A DNA stretch of 64,000 nucleotides from Vespa crabro. Lineage: Eukaryota; Arthropoda; Insecta; Hymenoptera; Vespidae. Location: positions 2,255,001-2,319,000 of the forward strand of contig NC_060977.1 in NCBI RefSeq assembly GCF_910589235.1, read 5' to 3'. Every line of letters starts with the position of its first letter. The first letter of the stretch is position 1. The notes below the pieces were generated by a model, which saw nothing but the letters and a program-made list of their open reading frames with translations, was not told the origin of the DNA and ran no database searches. The position numbers and the translations under genes are program-made. Below are positions 53,588 through 64,000 of the stretch, piece after piece.

Positions 53588-53979
53588 TTAATTGAAAGGC
53601 ATATCAAATATATTTCATATTTGATTCGAGGATATTAAATATTTATTTATTTATTAGATAGAACATTGATATTACGAAATTGTCTATGTACATAATAAGG
53701 CTATAATATCATTAATTTTTTTTTTTGTTTTTACACGAGATAACGAAAGCTTACCGCTAACGAAAGTAATCCCTTTGGAATTATGTTCGTACGTTTACCT
53801 ATCGTTGAATCGAATAAACCGACTATTCCAAAAGCTTTTAACAACGGTATGTCATTAAATCGCATAGCTTTATACTTGTTTTTACAATGTAATTTGAATT
53901 TGGAATGTTGGATACATTGAATTACAAGTGACACGTTACAAGCTGATTAAAAGTTACACGTGCTTTTGTATTTACCCAT

Positions 53980-54030
<51 letters not shown>

Positions 54031-54815
54031 GCCTGCCATTTTTACTCATGTTTTTTGATTTCGAACTTTTATTCAAAATTTTATTCAGAGACAATACTTG
54101 GATTAACGATTAAATATTAACGGGTACTCAACGTATTCGTTATCGACTCTCGCCACATGAAAATTGGCGTTTATCGACGAACCATTAACGATTTTATATA
54201 TATATATATATATATATATAAAGGTTAACAATTTTTAACTGCTATTATTCATCGAGTATAGCTGAAGTATAGGCTCTTTAATAAAATAAAAATATACGTA
54301 TGTCCATTGTGAAATATGGAACAAAAGAAAAGGAAAAAGAAAAAGAAAAAGGAAAAAAAAAAAAGAAAAAAGAAAAAAGAAAGAAAAAAGAGATAAGCAA
54401 AATAGGATCTTATCCCTTCATTGGAAAGTTTATTGAACTTTCTCATCCGGAACTTTGTAAATCTGTGTAACGGTATCCATGTAACGCCGACCGAGAGAAT
54501 CGTTCTCGAAAGAAATTTGAATTGCAGATATATAGCGGTGACGCAGCCGATAAAGTATGCCAAACACAGGAACAATAGAAGAGTGTGGTTGACGATACTG
54601 TTGGTCTGGGCGATATCGGCCGCGATCGGTAGCCCGATTGTTCTTGGCTTGAATAATACTCCCAACCGATTGCCGGACCAATGCCTCTTCTACAATACAG
54701 ACTTCATCATCTACTCGAGCCTATCCAGCTTCTACATACCCTGCATCATTATGGTGTTTCTATATTATAACATATTTAAGGTATTCTCGTCTTGCCACTA
54801 TTCTTTTCTCTCTCT

Positions 54816-54880
<65 letters not shown>

Positions 54881-55179
54881 TACAGATAGACACTAAACAC
54901 TATAAACATAAACGCACATACTTTTTCTCATTTATATTTTCATTTGAATAATTACATCGGATAGATTCAATTAACTGTATTTATATCATTGCCAATTGTT
55001 TTATGATTTCCCTTTCAAATAATATCATTTAGTTATTAGATTAGATAGTATCGTTAATTAAATAGTATCATTCCATTTTAAGATTTATTATCAAAACGTA
55101 TGATCAATGTTCACCAACAAAGCAATTCTGGACAATGTTCTAATTATTACGAATTAGTGTAATAGAATTTCTAATTTAC

Positions 55180-55223
<44 letters not shown>

Positions 55224-56719
55224 ATATATTTATTTGTAAATGATCTATTCTATTTCACTTTAGTTACCGATATTAAATTATACTATTGTGAAATCATTTT
55301 CAGGGTCTACGAAATAGAGCGAGAAAAGCTCGAGCTAATCGAAAACCAAATCTGGGAGAAATAAAGCCGGGCAGTATTATAGAGAACATCGCGAACACCC
55401 GGAGGTGAGTAAACGTTTGTATTTCGTATCGCGCGATCTATCGTATCGCGTTTATGCGAACTATATTGTATAAATCATCTAACAGTATATCGAAATTCGT
55501 CGAAAATTTCGATCATCTAGAAGAATACAATATCGATCTCGTGATCTTAAAATTTTCCATTGTTTACTTTTGCATTTGTCGAGAGTGCGAGCGTTAATAA
55601 AAATTTTATATTGAAGATTTTTCAGGAAGGAAAATTTTTTCTTTTCTTTTTTTTTTTTTCTTATATATATATATAATAAACAAAAAATTTTTTTTCCCAC
55701 GTAATTTATAATACTTATTTATTATTGTATGAAAGAGCTTAAAGAGCTGCATCTATCGCACGCACGCTTATGCACGCAGAGTATAAACGAAGCGAGGGTT
55801 ACAATTAGAAATGACGTGAAATGATTTAGAAAGTAATTCGCGCGGGACGTGTCCCGATTACGCTTTCGTAAATCGTTGAAGAGAAAGGAAAAGAAAAGAA
55901 ACGAGAAAGAAAAAAACAAAAAAAGAAAAACAAAAGAAAAAATCAAAAGAAACACCAAAAGAAAGAACAAGAAAAAAAAAACAAAGAAAAAGAATCAAGC
56001 ACGAGGATAAAAAGAAAGAAGAAGAAAAGAAAAAGAAAAAAAAAAAAGAAAAAAAAAACACGGAATATCTCACTTAAATTCGAGGTGATTTTTTACAGAG
56101 GATTTAGATCCGCGCCGAGGGGTCGCGTGGTGAAACTCCGTTATACTAAGGGCAGAGCTCGCTTGGCTATCTCGCGTGTTTTTTCATTTCCCTTGACACT
56201 TTACAACTGCGAGTACGTTTCGATTCATTAAGTTGGCTTACGAGTAAATGGCATCGAATCTTTCATAGAAAAGAAATATTCTTCTTGCTTTTTTTTCTTC
56301 TCTTTTTTGTTTTCTTTTCTTTCTTTTTTTTTTTTACTCTCTTGAGAATTATCCTATAGTTTTTTTTTTTTCCTTGGATCGCATTCAAAGATTTTATCTG
56401 TACGATTTGAAAGTTCTTTTCTTTTTTTCTTTTTTTCACCTCTTTTTACGAGAATCGTAAAATATATTCGTTCTTCTTCTTCTTCTTCTTCTTTTTCTTC
56501 ATCTGTTATTAGCCGATGCTCGTAAAACTTACTATTATACACGTCAGCAAATACAATATATATAGATGTATTTTTTTTTTTTTTTTAATCTACGATTGAA
56601 ATTGTGATACGTTACAGGGGAAAAAAAAAGAAGTAAAAAAGAAAGTAAAATAAAATGAAGAAGAATGTAACAAAAGTCGTCGATTAACGCGAAAGAAATT
56701 ATAACGCGTTAAATCTTTT

Positions 56720-56751
<32 letters not shown>

Positions 56752-57266
56752 TTCTTCTTCTTCTTCTTCTTCTTCTTCTTCTTCTTCCTTGTTTGAATAA
56801 GAGACTTAAGTCATTCCTTGTAAATTTCGTAAGACAGATAGGAAATGTGCCTTGTCTTCTGAAAAATCACCAGCTTAGAGAGTGTATGTATGAGCATTCG
56901 CAAAGTAAGATACACGTAACTCATTGTTCATAGTTAAATCGTGTAAAATTACGTTCGATATATACCAAGAGCAAGGTTGATATCGTTATCTATTACTTAT
57001 TTAACAAACACAGAGAACGGATCTAACATCAAAGTGTTATCGTGCGAATCCCATGGAATTAATTACCGATGCCTCCTCGCTAGGACGTGTTCGTTATTAT
57101 TTATGGTTTCGTTCCGTAGCTCGCGTTTGTTAGGAGATAGAGAGTACTATCGATAAATTGGACTTAGGTGTTTACATCGTCGGCCACATTTTGCCTCTCT
57201 AACTTCGTCTTTCCCCATGGGTTCTATGTATCGAACATAATCTCAGTTTCGTGTTAATCCTTGCCA

Positions 57267-57317
<51 letters not shown>

Positions 57318-57758
57318 TATCTCTATCTATCTCTATCTCTCTTTCTCTTTCTCTTTCATAGATACAAACGCGTATACACATACGTAGATATATACACATA
57401 CACACACACATAGATTATCCTTAACAAAATTCTCTTCCATTCGACGATCTAGTCTTATCGACGTTGTTCCCATTACGTTATGAAACGAAATTTAGGTCGG
57501 CATCCAAGCTCGACCTCTATGGTACTTAACAAAACTTACGATGAGCATCGTCTTTGCCCGGGCAACGTTTAGAGTGTTAAGCGCATTTTCGGAGATCACG
57601 AGTTCCTTACATCCCTCCGCGGTGTTATCTACGAAAGGCAAGCGATCTACGTTTTCCTACTTGGAAATAAATTTCATTGGTCGCGGAAACCACAGTGGGG
57701 ATGGTGGTTTGCCTCTGTCACGCTTTTAATGTTGCTTTCGCTGCTTTCTCTTTTTTAC

Positions 57759-57809
<51 letters not shown>

Positions 57810-58605
57810 TCTTACCCCTTTCCTATCTTTAAAGCTACAAAAAAATCCAAAAATATACAGGTCATAAATAACAAAAATTCGCTTTCCGTTTTGGTATTAA
57901 ACGTTAACGATTTTGGATATTAGCAAGACGTTCAGTGAATAACTGCTTTTATCATCCATTACCTTAAACGTTTCTCCTAACTTTTCTTCAACTCGATCCA
58001 TGATAAAGATAGACCGGTCTTAATAACTCAATGATAAAAGTTTATTATATTCATACTAAGTGAATATTAGATAATAAAGCGATTTTCTTTTAAAGTTATG
58101 ACCATAGTAACGTACATACGTAAACTTCCATTTTCATACGATTATTATCGTTTCGTTCTATTTTAAAACGTCGAATTTATCCAAGAGAGAAAGAAACCAG
58201 CGGGAAAAATGATCTCCTACTTTTTTTTTTTTTTTTTATCTCTTCAGGCTGCGCAAAAACAAATAAGAAGAAAAAAAGAATGGGAAAAAAGAAGAAAAAA
58301 AAAAAAAGAAAAAGAAAAAAAAGAAAACAAGATTATAAAATCACGAAAATATCTATATTTTGTGTCGATCCGAACTCATACTCAAGACACTATCGCTATC
58401 TTTTCTTGAGCTCGACCGTAGGCATGAGTTAACAGGGGTTATTTCATTTCATATCTTCGTCGGAAGAGTCGTAAAACGTGAAATCGTTTTCGCTGAGAAA
58501 GAAGGTCGCGTTTAACGTGTTGGAAAGAGAAGAGGTTGTTCATAGGTCGCATGATAGATGTCCTTTTTCTAGTTTAGCCGCTGTATGTTGTACTCTTTCT
58601 CTCTC

Positions 58606-58645
<40 letters not shown>

Positions 58646-58677
58646 ACTCTATCTCTGTCTCGTTTTCTCTTCTCTCT

Positions 58678-58731
<54 letters not shown>

Positions 58732-59386
58732 CTTGGTGATGACTCGACGCTGGCAGAACGATGGAAAAAAAGGAAAGCATGATAAGTGTAGAAGCTTTTC
58801 TAGAAGGCTTTTGACTAAGATCACGTAGTGGGTATTCTGTGGCAAGGTTCGCCGAGACGGCGTTGGGGGCAGCCGCCTTGGTGGCTCCCGGCATCGAGGA
58901 GCCAACGAACACCGCTTCCGGTAGCAACGAGGACGAAGATGAAACGCCTTTAGATCCAGTCGTTGTCATCTCCAATGATAAGAGCACCGAATTCTTCTTG
59001 GCCACTGTCGTCGAGGAAGCAGCGTAAGGAAATCGAATTTGTATCAATATTTTTTTCTTTCTTCCTTTTTTTCTTTTCTTTTTTTGTTTTTTTGTTTTTT
59101 TTTTTGTTTTTTTTTTTTTCTTTTTCACTTTCATTATCTTGATTAAGATGACGAATATTTTTCTAATATCTTTTACAATACGTTCCTTTTCCTTTTTAAT
59201 ACAATTTCATTCTTTATCACGTTATAATCATTATCTGTTTTCTTTTTCTCTTCTCGTTCGATTAATTCGATTTGATTTGATTGGACTTGATTTGATTGAT
59301 TATTGGATTATTGGACTTTTTTTTTTTTCTTTTTTATCAGAGCTTTCCTCAGAATAAGAATTTTAGAATATTTAGAGAAAATTTAA

Positions 59387-59424
<38 letters not shown>

Positions 59425-59870
59425 ATTGTTAATAAAATATATAATAAAATGATTTAAATATTTTTGAAATCGACGATACGAATAAAATCTGCATTATTCT
59501 AATCGAATCTTTTCGACGAACATGAACGAGTTCCTTAACGTAATTTTCAGTTACAGCCGAATATATCTCTCTTCGGTTACAACTTATATATCGCGGTAAA
59601 ACCGAAGTTTGGTAAACAAGTTTCGTTGGGTCATCTCGTCGAAAAGCGGGAAGCAAGGATTACATCCTCCTTCCTCTTTGTATTAAAGGGATAAGAGAAA
59701 CCGAAGGCCCTTAAAATAATTACATTTCTAGTAATTAAGTCGACCCAGTCAAATCTCCTTCGTGAAAGTAATATAACTCGATATACTCTAAGCCTTTCCT
59801 CTTCATCGATTGGTTTCATTAATTAATTAATTCTTACTGTACTTTATTTTTTATTCCTTTTTTTTCCATT

Positions 59871-59903
<33 letters not shown>

Positions 59904-61806
59904 TTCTCTATCTATTTATCTTTTTCTTTTTCTTTGACTATCCGTAACCACATATAAAGGGATATAATAATGAGAGGATCGTAGAAAAGTGATCGAGAAC
60001 TTTAATCATCTACTAATTTTCTAACTCTTCTTTTGCTCACCTTCGATCAAACGACTTCCGTTCGAAGGAGTAAAGAGAAAATATCGTTCGTCGTTTAACT
60101 CGGAAAAACCTTTTATCGATCTTTTTCTTTTCGTAGTACATACGAATGAGAAAGAAGAAGTAAAGTTAACCTATAGAAGTAATACAATGGATTGAAAAAT
60201 ACGGGATGTTCGATTCTCTAAGATTTCTCCACTTTCACCTGAACAATGTTGAAAATTCGATGCTTTGTACTTGGATAGTGACCGTAAAGCGAGAGTATCA
60301 CTTACTTAGTTCCCGTTTTCGAGATTCTGGTTTAAAGGTCTGAATCTACAAGGATAGGCTATTTAATCGAAAGTGGTTGCTGGTAGATAGTAATCCTTGG
60401 ATTCTCGAGGTAATCACAAGAGATAGAGAAAGAGAGAGAAATGGCGATGAAAGTTCTCTCACTATTTCTCTACCACTACAACTCGTCCTATATAGAGATT
60501 AAATCCAATACTCAAGGTTATTTAAAATCGTTATAAAAAAGAAAGAAAAAAAAAAAAGAAAGAGAAAAAAGAAAGAGAGAAAAGAAAACAAACCAATCGA
60601 GAAATATTCGTCCTTGTCGCATGATTAACAATAATAACTATTATTATTATCCAAAGGTTTCTGATACTCGAATGATAGTTGTCGTTTCAGCGCGGTGGCG
60701 CAAGCACAGCTGGGCGAATCGAATGGTCGAAGGAATTCGGGTTACGATGGTGCTGCAAGCAGTACGATGATTAACGAGCCAACCGAAATGAATTCGAGTC
60801 CAAGTCCAAATCCACGGATCACTTCGGCTCCGTCATCCTCAACGTCATCCTCACCACCTCCATCGGCAAGACCTGGATCAGCAGCCGCGACAAGTATCCA
60901 AGCTTCTCAAACAGATCGTAAGAAAAATGGGAACGGTGCTAGCAAGCAAGAACTCAAAAGGCTCAAAAGTACTGGATCCTTGCTTCCTCTTCAGCTTGGT
61001 AGAACACCAAGTGTTTTATCCGGCACTACGTCAGCCAGTAAAAAGGACAAAAAGAACGCCAGTTCTAGTTCGAAGTTCACGATATACAAGGCTAACAAGG
61101 CCAGTAAGAAAAAGAGAGAAAAAAGTTCAGCTAAGAAGGAACGCAAGGCAACTAAGACTCTTGCTATTGTTTTGGGTAAGAAGTTTCACGTTTATATCAT
61201 TATTCTTCTATAAGATTAACAATATATCGATATATTTACATTTACGTATATATGTGTATATACGTAAATCGATCAAAATCTTATGTATCTCGTTTAAATC
61301 TCTGTCTCGTTGTTATTACATTTTTCCTTTTTTTTTGTTTTTTTTTTCACCTTCTCTCCAGACGAACATATTTTATTATCGTCGTTAATTTTTTTTTTTG
61401 TAAAGAAAAAAAAAAAAAAGAAAAGAAAAAATCAAAAAAGTTACCTTTACATCTCTTACATCAATCCATTTTTATTTCTGCAACTGAATCTAATGTTTTT
61501 ATTTCTTTTTCTTTTTTCTTTTTTTCCACTTTTTTCATTTCTTCTATCGGCAAAGTATAACTTTTTTTTCTTTTCCTTTCTTTCGTAACGATTACAGGAG
61601 CCTTCCTGATTTGTTGGGTGCCATTCTTCACGTGCAACATCATGGACGCGATGTGCGACAAGTTGGCGATGGCCTGTCAACCAGGTGTCACGGCTTTCAT
61701 TATCACTTCGTGGCTCGGTTACATGAACAGTTTCGTCAATCCCGTCATTTACACCGTCTTCAACCCCGAATTCCGAAAGGCCTTCGGTAAACTTATGCGC
61801 CTTTAA
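52039..61806 (+). CDS. Dop2R: D2-like dopamine receptor, partial (TM3 to C-terminus), six exons
   Basis: This is a class A GPCR of the insect D2-like dopamine receptor family, expected in neuronal plasma membrane and coupled to Gi/o (family knowledge). The coding exons are 52039-52151, 54528-54780, 55304-55404, 58847-59023, 60691-61175 and 61598-61806. All junctions are GT-AG and the phases agree, giving 1338 nt, 445 residues plus TAA. In fragment numbering one sees Cys13 (3.25), Asp20 (3.32, the amine contact), the DRY motif at 37-39, Trp65 (4.50), Cys90 in extracellular loop 2, Ser101/Ser102/Ser105 (5.42/5.43/5.46, catechol contacts), Pro109 (5.50), the CWVPFF motif at 382-387 (TM6) and NPVIY at 424-428 (TM7). 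The third intracellular loop is about 245 residues and the tail is very short, as in D2-type receptors. The N-terminus, TM1 and TM2 are not in the window and must lie upstream. An octopamine or serotonin receptor is much less likely given the YIAVTQPIKYAKHR and SSLSSFYIP segments. Confidence 0.93.
52152..54527 (+). other. Dop2R intron between TM3 and loop-2 exons
   Basis: This 2376-nt intron is bounded by GTGTGA and TTGCAG. It contains a G-rich run at 52310-52327, poly(A) and poly(T) tracts, a (GA)n at about 53025-53068 closely followed by (CT)n at 53137-53170, a (TA)n at 53549-53584 and a (CT)n at 53982-54024. No coding segment is visible. Confidence 0.85.
52310..52327 (+). other. G-quadruplex motif downstream of the TM3 exon donor
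   Basis: Runs GGG, GGGG, GGGG and GGG with loops of 2, 1 and 1 bases lie on the sense strand 158 nt after the donor of the 113-nt exon. A G-rich continuation (GGGTTAAGGG, then GGAGGAGGAGG) follows. G-runs near donors can enhance splicing in other systems; any role here is inference. Confidence 0.7.
54528..54780 (+). CDS. Dop2R: Dop2R exon: intracellular loop 2, TM4, extracellular loop 2, TM5
   Basis: The exon has 253 nt between the acceptor AATTGCAG and a weak donor GTATTC. It completes the DRY arginine and encodes residues 39-122: YIAVTQPIKYAKHR (loop 2), TM4 with Trp65, extracellular loop 2 with Cys90, and TM5 with the serine trio before Phe-Tyr-Ile-Pro. It ends in phase 0 after the sequence YYNIFK. 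The open frame continues into the intron through a long CT repeat, so an unspliced reading would give a Ser-Leu run and a stop at about 54951. That continuation is intronic, because the next exon resumes the family sequence. Confidence 0.96.
54781..55303 (+). other. Dop2R intron after TM5 exon, with long CT tract
   Basis: This 523-nt intron begins GTATTC and ends TTTTCAG. A pyrimidine tract of about 75 nt, mainly (CT)n, at 54803-54879 runs directly into TTACAG at 54880-54885, which looks like a strong second acceptor 105 nt after the donor. A (TA)n lies at 55183-55228. Confidence 0.85.
54803..54879 (+). repeat. (CT)n tract next to the TM5 exon
   Basis: About 75 nt of pyrimidine begin 23 nt after the donor and end at TTACAG. 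Confidence 0.95.
55304..55404 (+). CDS. Dop2R: Dop2R exon: start of intracellular loop 3
   Basis: The exon has 101 nt between acceptor TTTTCAG and the strong donor GTGAGT. It encodes residues 123-155 plus two bases of Arg156. The segment is strongly basic at first (GLRNRARKARANRK) and then carries GEIKPGSIIENIANTRR. This is the membrane-proximal part of the third cytoplasmic loop, the region that contacts G protein in aminergic receptors, and it is well conserved among insect Dop2R proteins. The intron before it is 523 nt and the one after it 3442 nt. Confidence 0.92.
56716..56790 (+). repeat. (TTC)n trinucleotide tract
   Basis: About 20 TTC (GAA on the minus strand) units inside the loop-3 intron. 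Long GAA/TTC tracts can form triplex DNA. Confidence 0.95.
58594..58734 (+). repeat. (CTAT)n and (CT)n close to an acceptor
   Basis: About nine CTAT units and about 48 bp of CT end 113 nt before the exon at 58847. Confidence 0.95.
58847..59023 (+). CDS. Dop2R: Dop2R exon: central acidic part of intracellular loop 3
   Basis: The exon has 177 nt. The acceptor is GGCAAG|G and the donor GTAAGG. It completes Arg156 and encodes residues 157-214, starting FAETALGAAALVAPG and passing through an acidic stretch (SNEDEDE) to the end EEA. The phase fits both neighbours exactly, and the local GC content is clearly higher than in the flanking introns, which supports coding. The polypyrimidine tract before the acceptor is poor, so an alternative acceptor or optional use of this exon is possible. 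At 177 nt its removal would leave the frame intact (it starts and ends in the same phase). Confidence 0.85.
59024..60690 (+). other. Dop2R intron between the two central loop-3 exons
   Basis: This 1667-nt intron runs from GTAAGG to TTTCAG. It contains T-rich sequence at 59045-59130, a (TA)n at 59390-59422, a (CT)n at 59873-59925 and otherwise unremarkable AT-rich DNA. No coding segment is seen. Confidence 0.85.
60691..61175 (+). CDS. Dop2R: Dop2R exon: distal intracellular loop 3 and start of TM6
   Basis: The exon has 485 nt between GTCGTTTCAG and donor GTAAGA. It encodes residues 216-376. Most of it is low-complexity loop: a Ser/Pro/Ala-rich segment with runs such as SAPSSSTSSSPPPSARPG, then Ser/Lys-rich sequence, then a basic cluster (KKKREKSSAKKERKATKT) leading into TM6 with TLAIVLG. 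The basic end is typical of aminergic receptors and forms part of the G-protein contact. The many Ser/Thr residues near basic residues are plausible phosphorylation sites, but this is inference. No frameshift is seen. Confidence 0.94.
61176..61597 (+). other. Dop2R last intron, inside TM6
   Basis: This 422-nt intron begins GTAAGA and ends GATTACAG. It interrupts a glycine codon (G|GA) in TM6. It is dominated by T-rich and A-rich tracts and shows nothing else. Confidence 0.9.
61598..61806 (+). CDS. Dop2R: Dop2R last coding exon: TM6, TM7, short tail
   Basis: The exon has 209 nt after acceptor GATTACAG and ends with TAA at 61804-61806. It encodes residues 378-445: AFLICWVPFFTCNI (TM6 toggle Trp383 and aromatic pair), extracellular loop 3 with two Cys (396 and 403), TM7 with Trp415, Tyr418 and NPVIY, and helix 8 (FNPEFRKAF), then GKLMRL and stop. 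The tail is short as expected for D2-like receptors. It lacks the terminal cysteine found at the end of vertebrate D2 receptors. Confidence 0.96.
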
Positions 61807-62304
61807 GTCCCGAAAACAAATAACGCTACGAGAGATAGCGAAAGGACCTATACGGACATCGCGTTTATAATTAACGTATAATATCCATTCGATAAAACGT
61901 GAACATTAAATTATCCGAATATGAACGGATGGAAAATATTGATGTAATTAATTTTAGGTAGGACGTGTTACAAGATGATAACGTCGCCTAAATTTCATAT
62001 TTGTTCTCATTTAAATCGAGATTAAGGACTCACAAAAGCGAGCATCCTCGTTGACTTTTTATAAACGACAAGAAAAGTTTTCTATTTTTATTTGTTGTTT
62101 CTTTTTTGTTAACTTTGTTTTGTTTTTTGTCCTTTTATCTGTTTTTTTTTTTTTTCTTTTTTATTTTTGCGGAGAACACTCGTCTTGGGCAATCGAAATT
62201 GCAATGGAATTGTTTGAAAAGTTGTAATCGTACGATAACGTTTAAATGAATGAACTAATGATCTTAGAATATTGAGATACGCTACCATTGTACAAAGAAT
62301 TATA

Positions 62305-62354
<50 letters not shown>

Positions 62355-62654
62355 TAGTAAAGATATAAAACGACCTCTCGAAGGACTCTTTCGGATATGG
62401 TCGTTAGTTCGAATATACACATAATAGTACTGCGTCGCTCGAGAGAAAACGTTTTTCCTTCGACGATATCATTTTCTTTTTGATGTGTTCCATTTTCCGT
62501 TGAACGGTAGATACGTAAGAAGATAAAATAAAAGTAAACGGACTCAAATACGAAGGAGGTGGTTGGAGTGGGATAAAGAGTGGAGGGAGTATTTATTAAC
62601 ATGGGATATATTTGTTGTACGAATGTTTATTATAAGTATACCTACATTTTTCGT

Positions 62655-62694
<40 letters not shown>

Positions 62695-64000
62695 GAGTAC
62701 GAGCCGTGACAGTATTACTATACTAGTTACCTAAAATTTAGCAATATTTTTTGGGCACTCTGACACTCTTTGAGTCTCGGCCAAGAAACGGAGGTAAAAG
62801 AAGAGGATAGAAAAGAAAAGAAAAAGAAAGAAAAAAAGAAAAGAAAGAGAGAAGAAAAATAAAAGAGCGAACAAAGGAAAAACAAGAGATATAAATCGAA
62901 AAAAAAAAGTAATATAATAAAAGACAATGCCGAGAGATTTACTACTGAGATATATATTAATGTAGAAAGAAAGCTACGATGCTCTCGCAAAATATATTCG
63001 TTCTCGATTAAAATTCGACGACACGAATTGTATTTCTATACCAAAATTGTGCAAACAAACAAACAAAATCTATGCGTATACCACATTTCTGATACTACAT
63101 TCTGATACTATATTCCACGAACACGTAATTACGAACGCCGACGTACTCGGACGTACTCGAACGATATTGCAAATCGTATTTGTGATTCCGAGGTATTATG
63201 TCATCTCTCTCGTTATGTATTCGCGCGAGCACGAGATTACCTCCAGTGAACAAAAAAAAAGAAAAAAAAGAAAAAAAGAAAAAAAAAACAAAAAGAAAAA
63301 AAAAACAAAAAAAAGAAAAATAAAAAAGAAAAAAGAGAAAAGAAATCGACGAAAAAGCAAGTATTTCGAGCTCTTCACCTTACATAAGTTTTCGTCGATC
63401 GATAATCATCTTCGCATTTTTGATTTGCGTTGAGAGGAGGAAAATAATGAAAAAAGTAAAAAAACCAACCGAACAAGGAATCCAAATAAAACGAAAAAAA
63501 ATAAGGAAGAAGAAGAAGATGAGGAAGAAGAAAAAGAAGAAGATGTGAATGGCGAAGATGGAGAGGAAGAAGAAAAAGAAAAAAGTCACGAACATTCCTT
63601 GCGATTGAATTTTTCAAAACATATCAGTGTGTTAGTACGAAATTACACAGTGTTATCTGTTCGTTCTATCGACTCTCGAAGGATCTTTTTACACAAATAC
63701 ATACATACATGTATACATATGCACGTACACTCATATACACAATCGCATATACACACACGTATATACGTACGAAAGTTGATCGCGAAATGAATATTTATTG
63801 TGAAATATTTTAAGGGAAAAAAAAAAAAGATAAAGAAAATGAGTTACGATAAAAAGATAGGGAGTAAATAAGTGTATACGTTCGGCCGATTTAGGATGCA
63901 TTTCGCGCGTGTCACGTTTTATCGCAATAACGTCAACAATCGATTAAAAAAGCTTTCTACTCCGTTCATTTTCCAATTAACTTAAAGCTTCTAACGCCAA
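61807..64000 (+). other. 3' UTR and downstream DNA of Dop2R
   Basis: No coding region is seen after the stop codon. Possible polyadenylation signals AATAAA occur at 62527-62532, 62858-62863, 62916-62921 and 63485-63490. I cannot tell which one is used. The stretch also holds (TA)n tracts at about 62300-62356 and 62658-62692, A-rich purine tracts at 62800-62910 and 63248-63350, a GAA-rich stretch near 63507-63585 and a scattered (CA/TA)n stretch near 63695-63760. Confidence 0.6.

Larger units (their letters stand above)
55405..58846 (+). other. Dop2R intron inside loop 3, repeat-rich
   Basis: This 3442-nt intron is bounded by GTGAGT and GGCAAG. It holds an A-rich stretch at 55880-56055, a (TTC)n of about 70 nt at 56716-56790, (CT)n tracts at 57270-57351 and 57761-57814, and a (CTAT)n/(CT)n stretch at 58594-58734. 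A non-repetitive block near 57400-57730 has open frames but no splice or homology support. Confidence 0.8.

Noticed and set aside
54421..54951. A single 176-codon gene
   Set aside because: The frame joins intron sequence, one Dop2R exon and a CT microsatellite. Splice sites at 54528 and 54780 define the real exon.
58649..59134. Minus-strand 161-codon frame
   Set aside because: It is the antisense of the Dop2R exon at 58847-59023 extended into poly(A) and GA repeats.

Overview
This 64 kb window is AT-rich animal nuclear DNA, almost certainly from an insect. Its only securely recognisable gene is a D2-like dopamine receptor whose residues closely resemble insect Dop2R (called DOP3 in bees). 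The AT bias, the absence of obvious CpG depletion, the very high density of (GA)n/(CT)n, (TA)n and poly(A) tracts, and the receptor sequence together suggest Hymenoptera. That order-level guess is an inference and I do not name a species.

Layout. Positions 1 to about 52.0 kb hold no exon I can assign to a known gene. I read this as the 3' part of a very large intron of the receptor gene, because the first receptor exon present starts at TM3 and no exon for the N-terminus, TM1 or TM2 is visible. This stretch carries dozens of microsatellites. It also holds a 1.73 kb element with perfect 26-bp inverted repeats that encloses a 287-bp tandem array (5885-7614), an unidentified exon-like segment with good splice sites (34573-34786), a striking GC-rich minisatellite island (about 36540-37080), a G-quadruplex motif, several palindromes, and a non-repetitive promoter-like block near 47.55-47.66 kb.

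Positions 52039-61806 (+ strand) contain six coding exons of the receptor: 52039-52151, 54528-54780, 55304-55404, 58847-59023, 60691-61175 and 61598-61806. Spliced together they total 1338 nt in one frame, giving 445 residues and a stop. They run from the start of TM3 to the C-terminus and show the conserved Asp3.32, DRY, TM5 serines, CWxPFF and NPxxY motifs. The third intracellular loop is long and spread over four exons. From 61807 to the window end lie the 3' UTR and intergenic DNA, with several possible polyadenylation signals.

The gene works alone here: no neighbouring gene, tRNA, rRNA or intact transposase was found. I found no undescribed multi-gene system. The best candidates for novelty are the inverted-repeat element, the GC island and the orphan exon.
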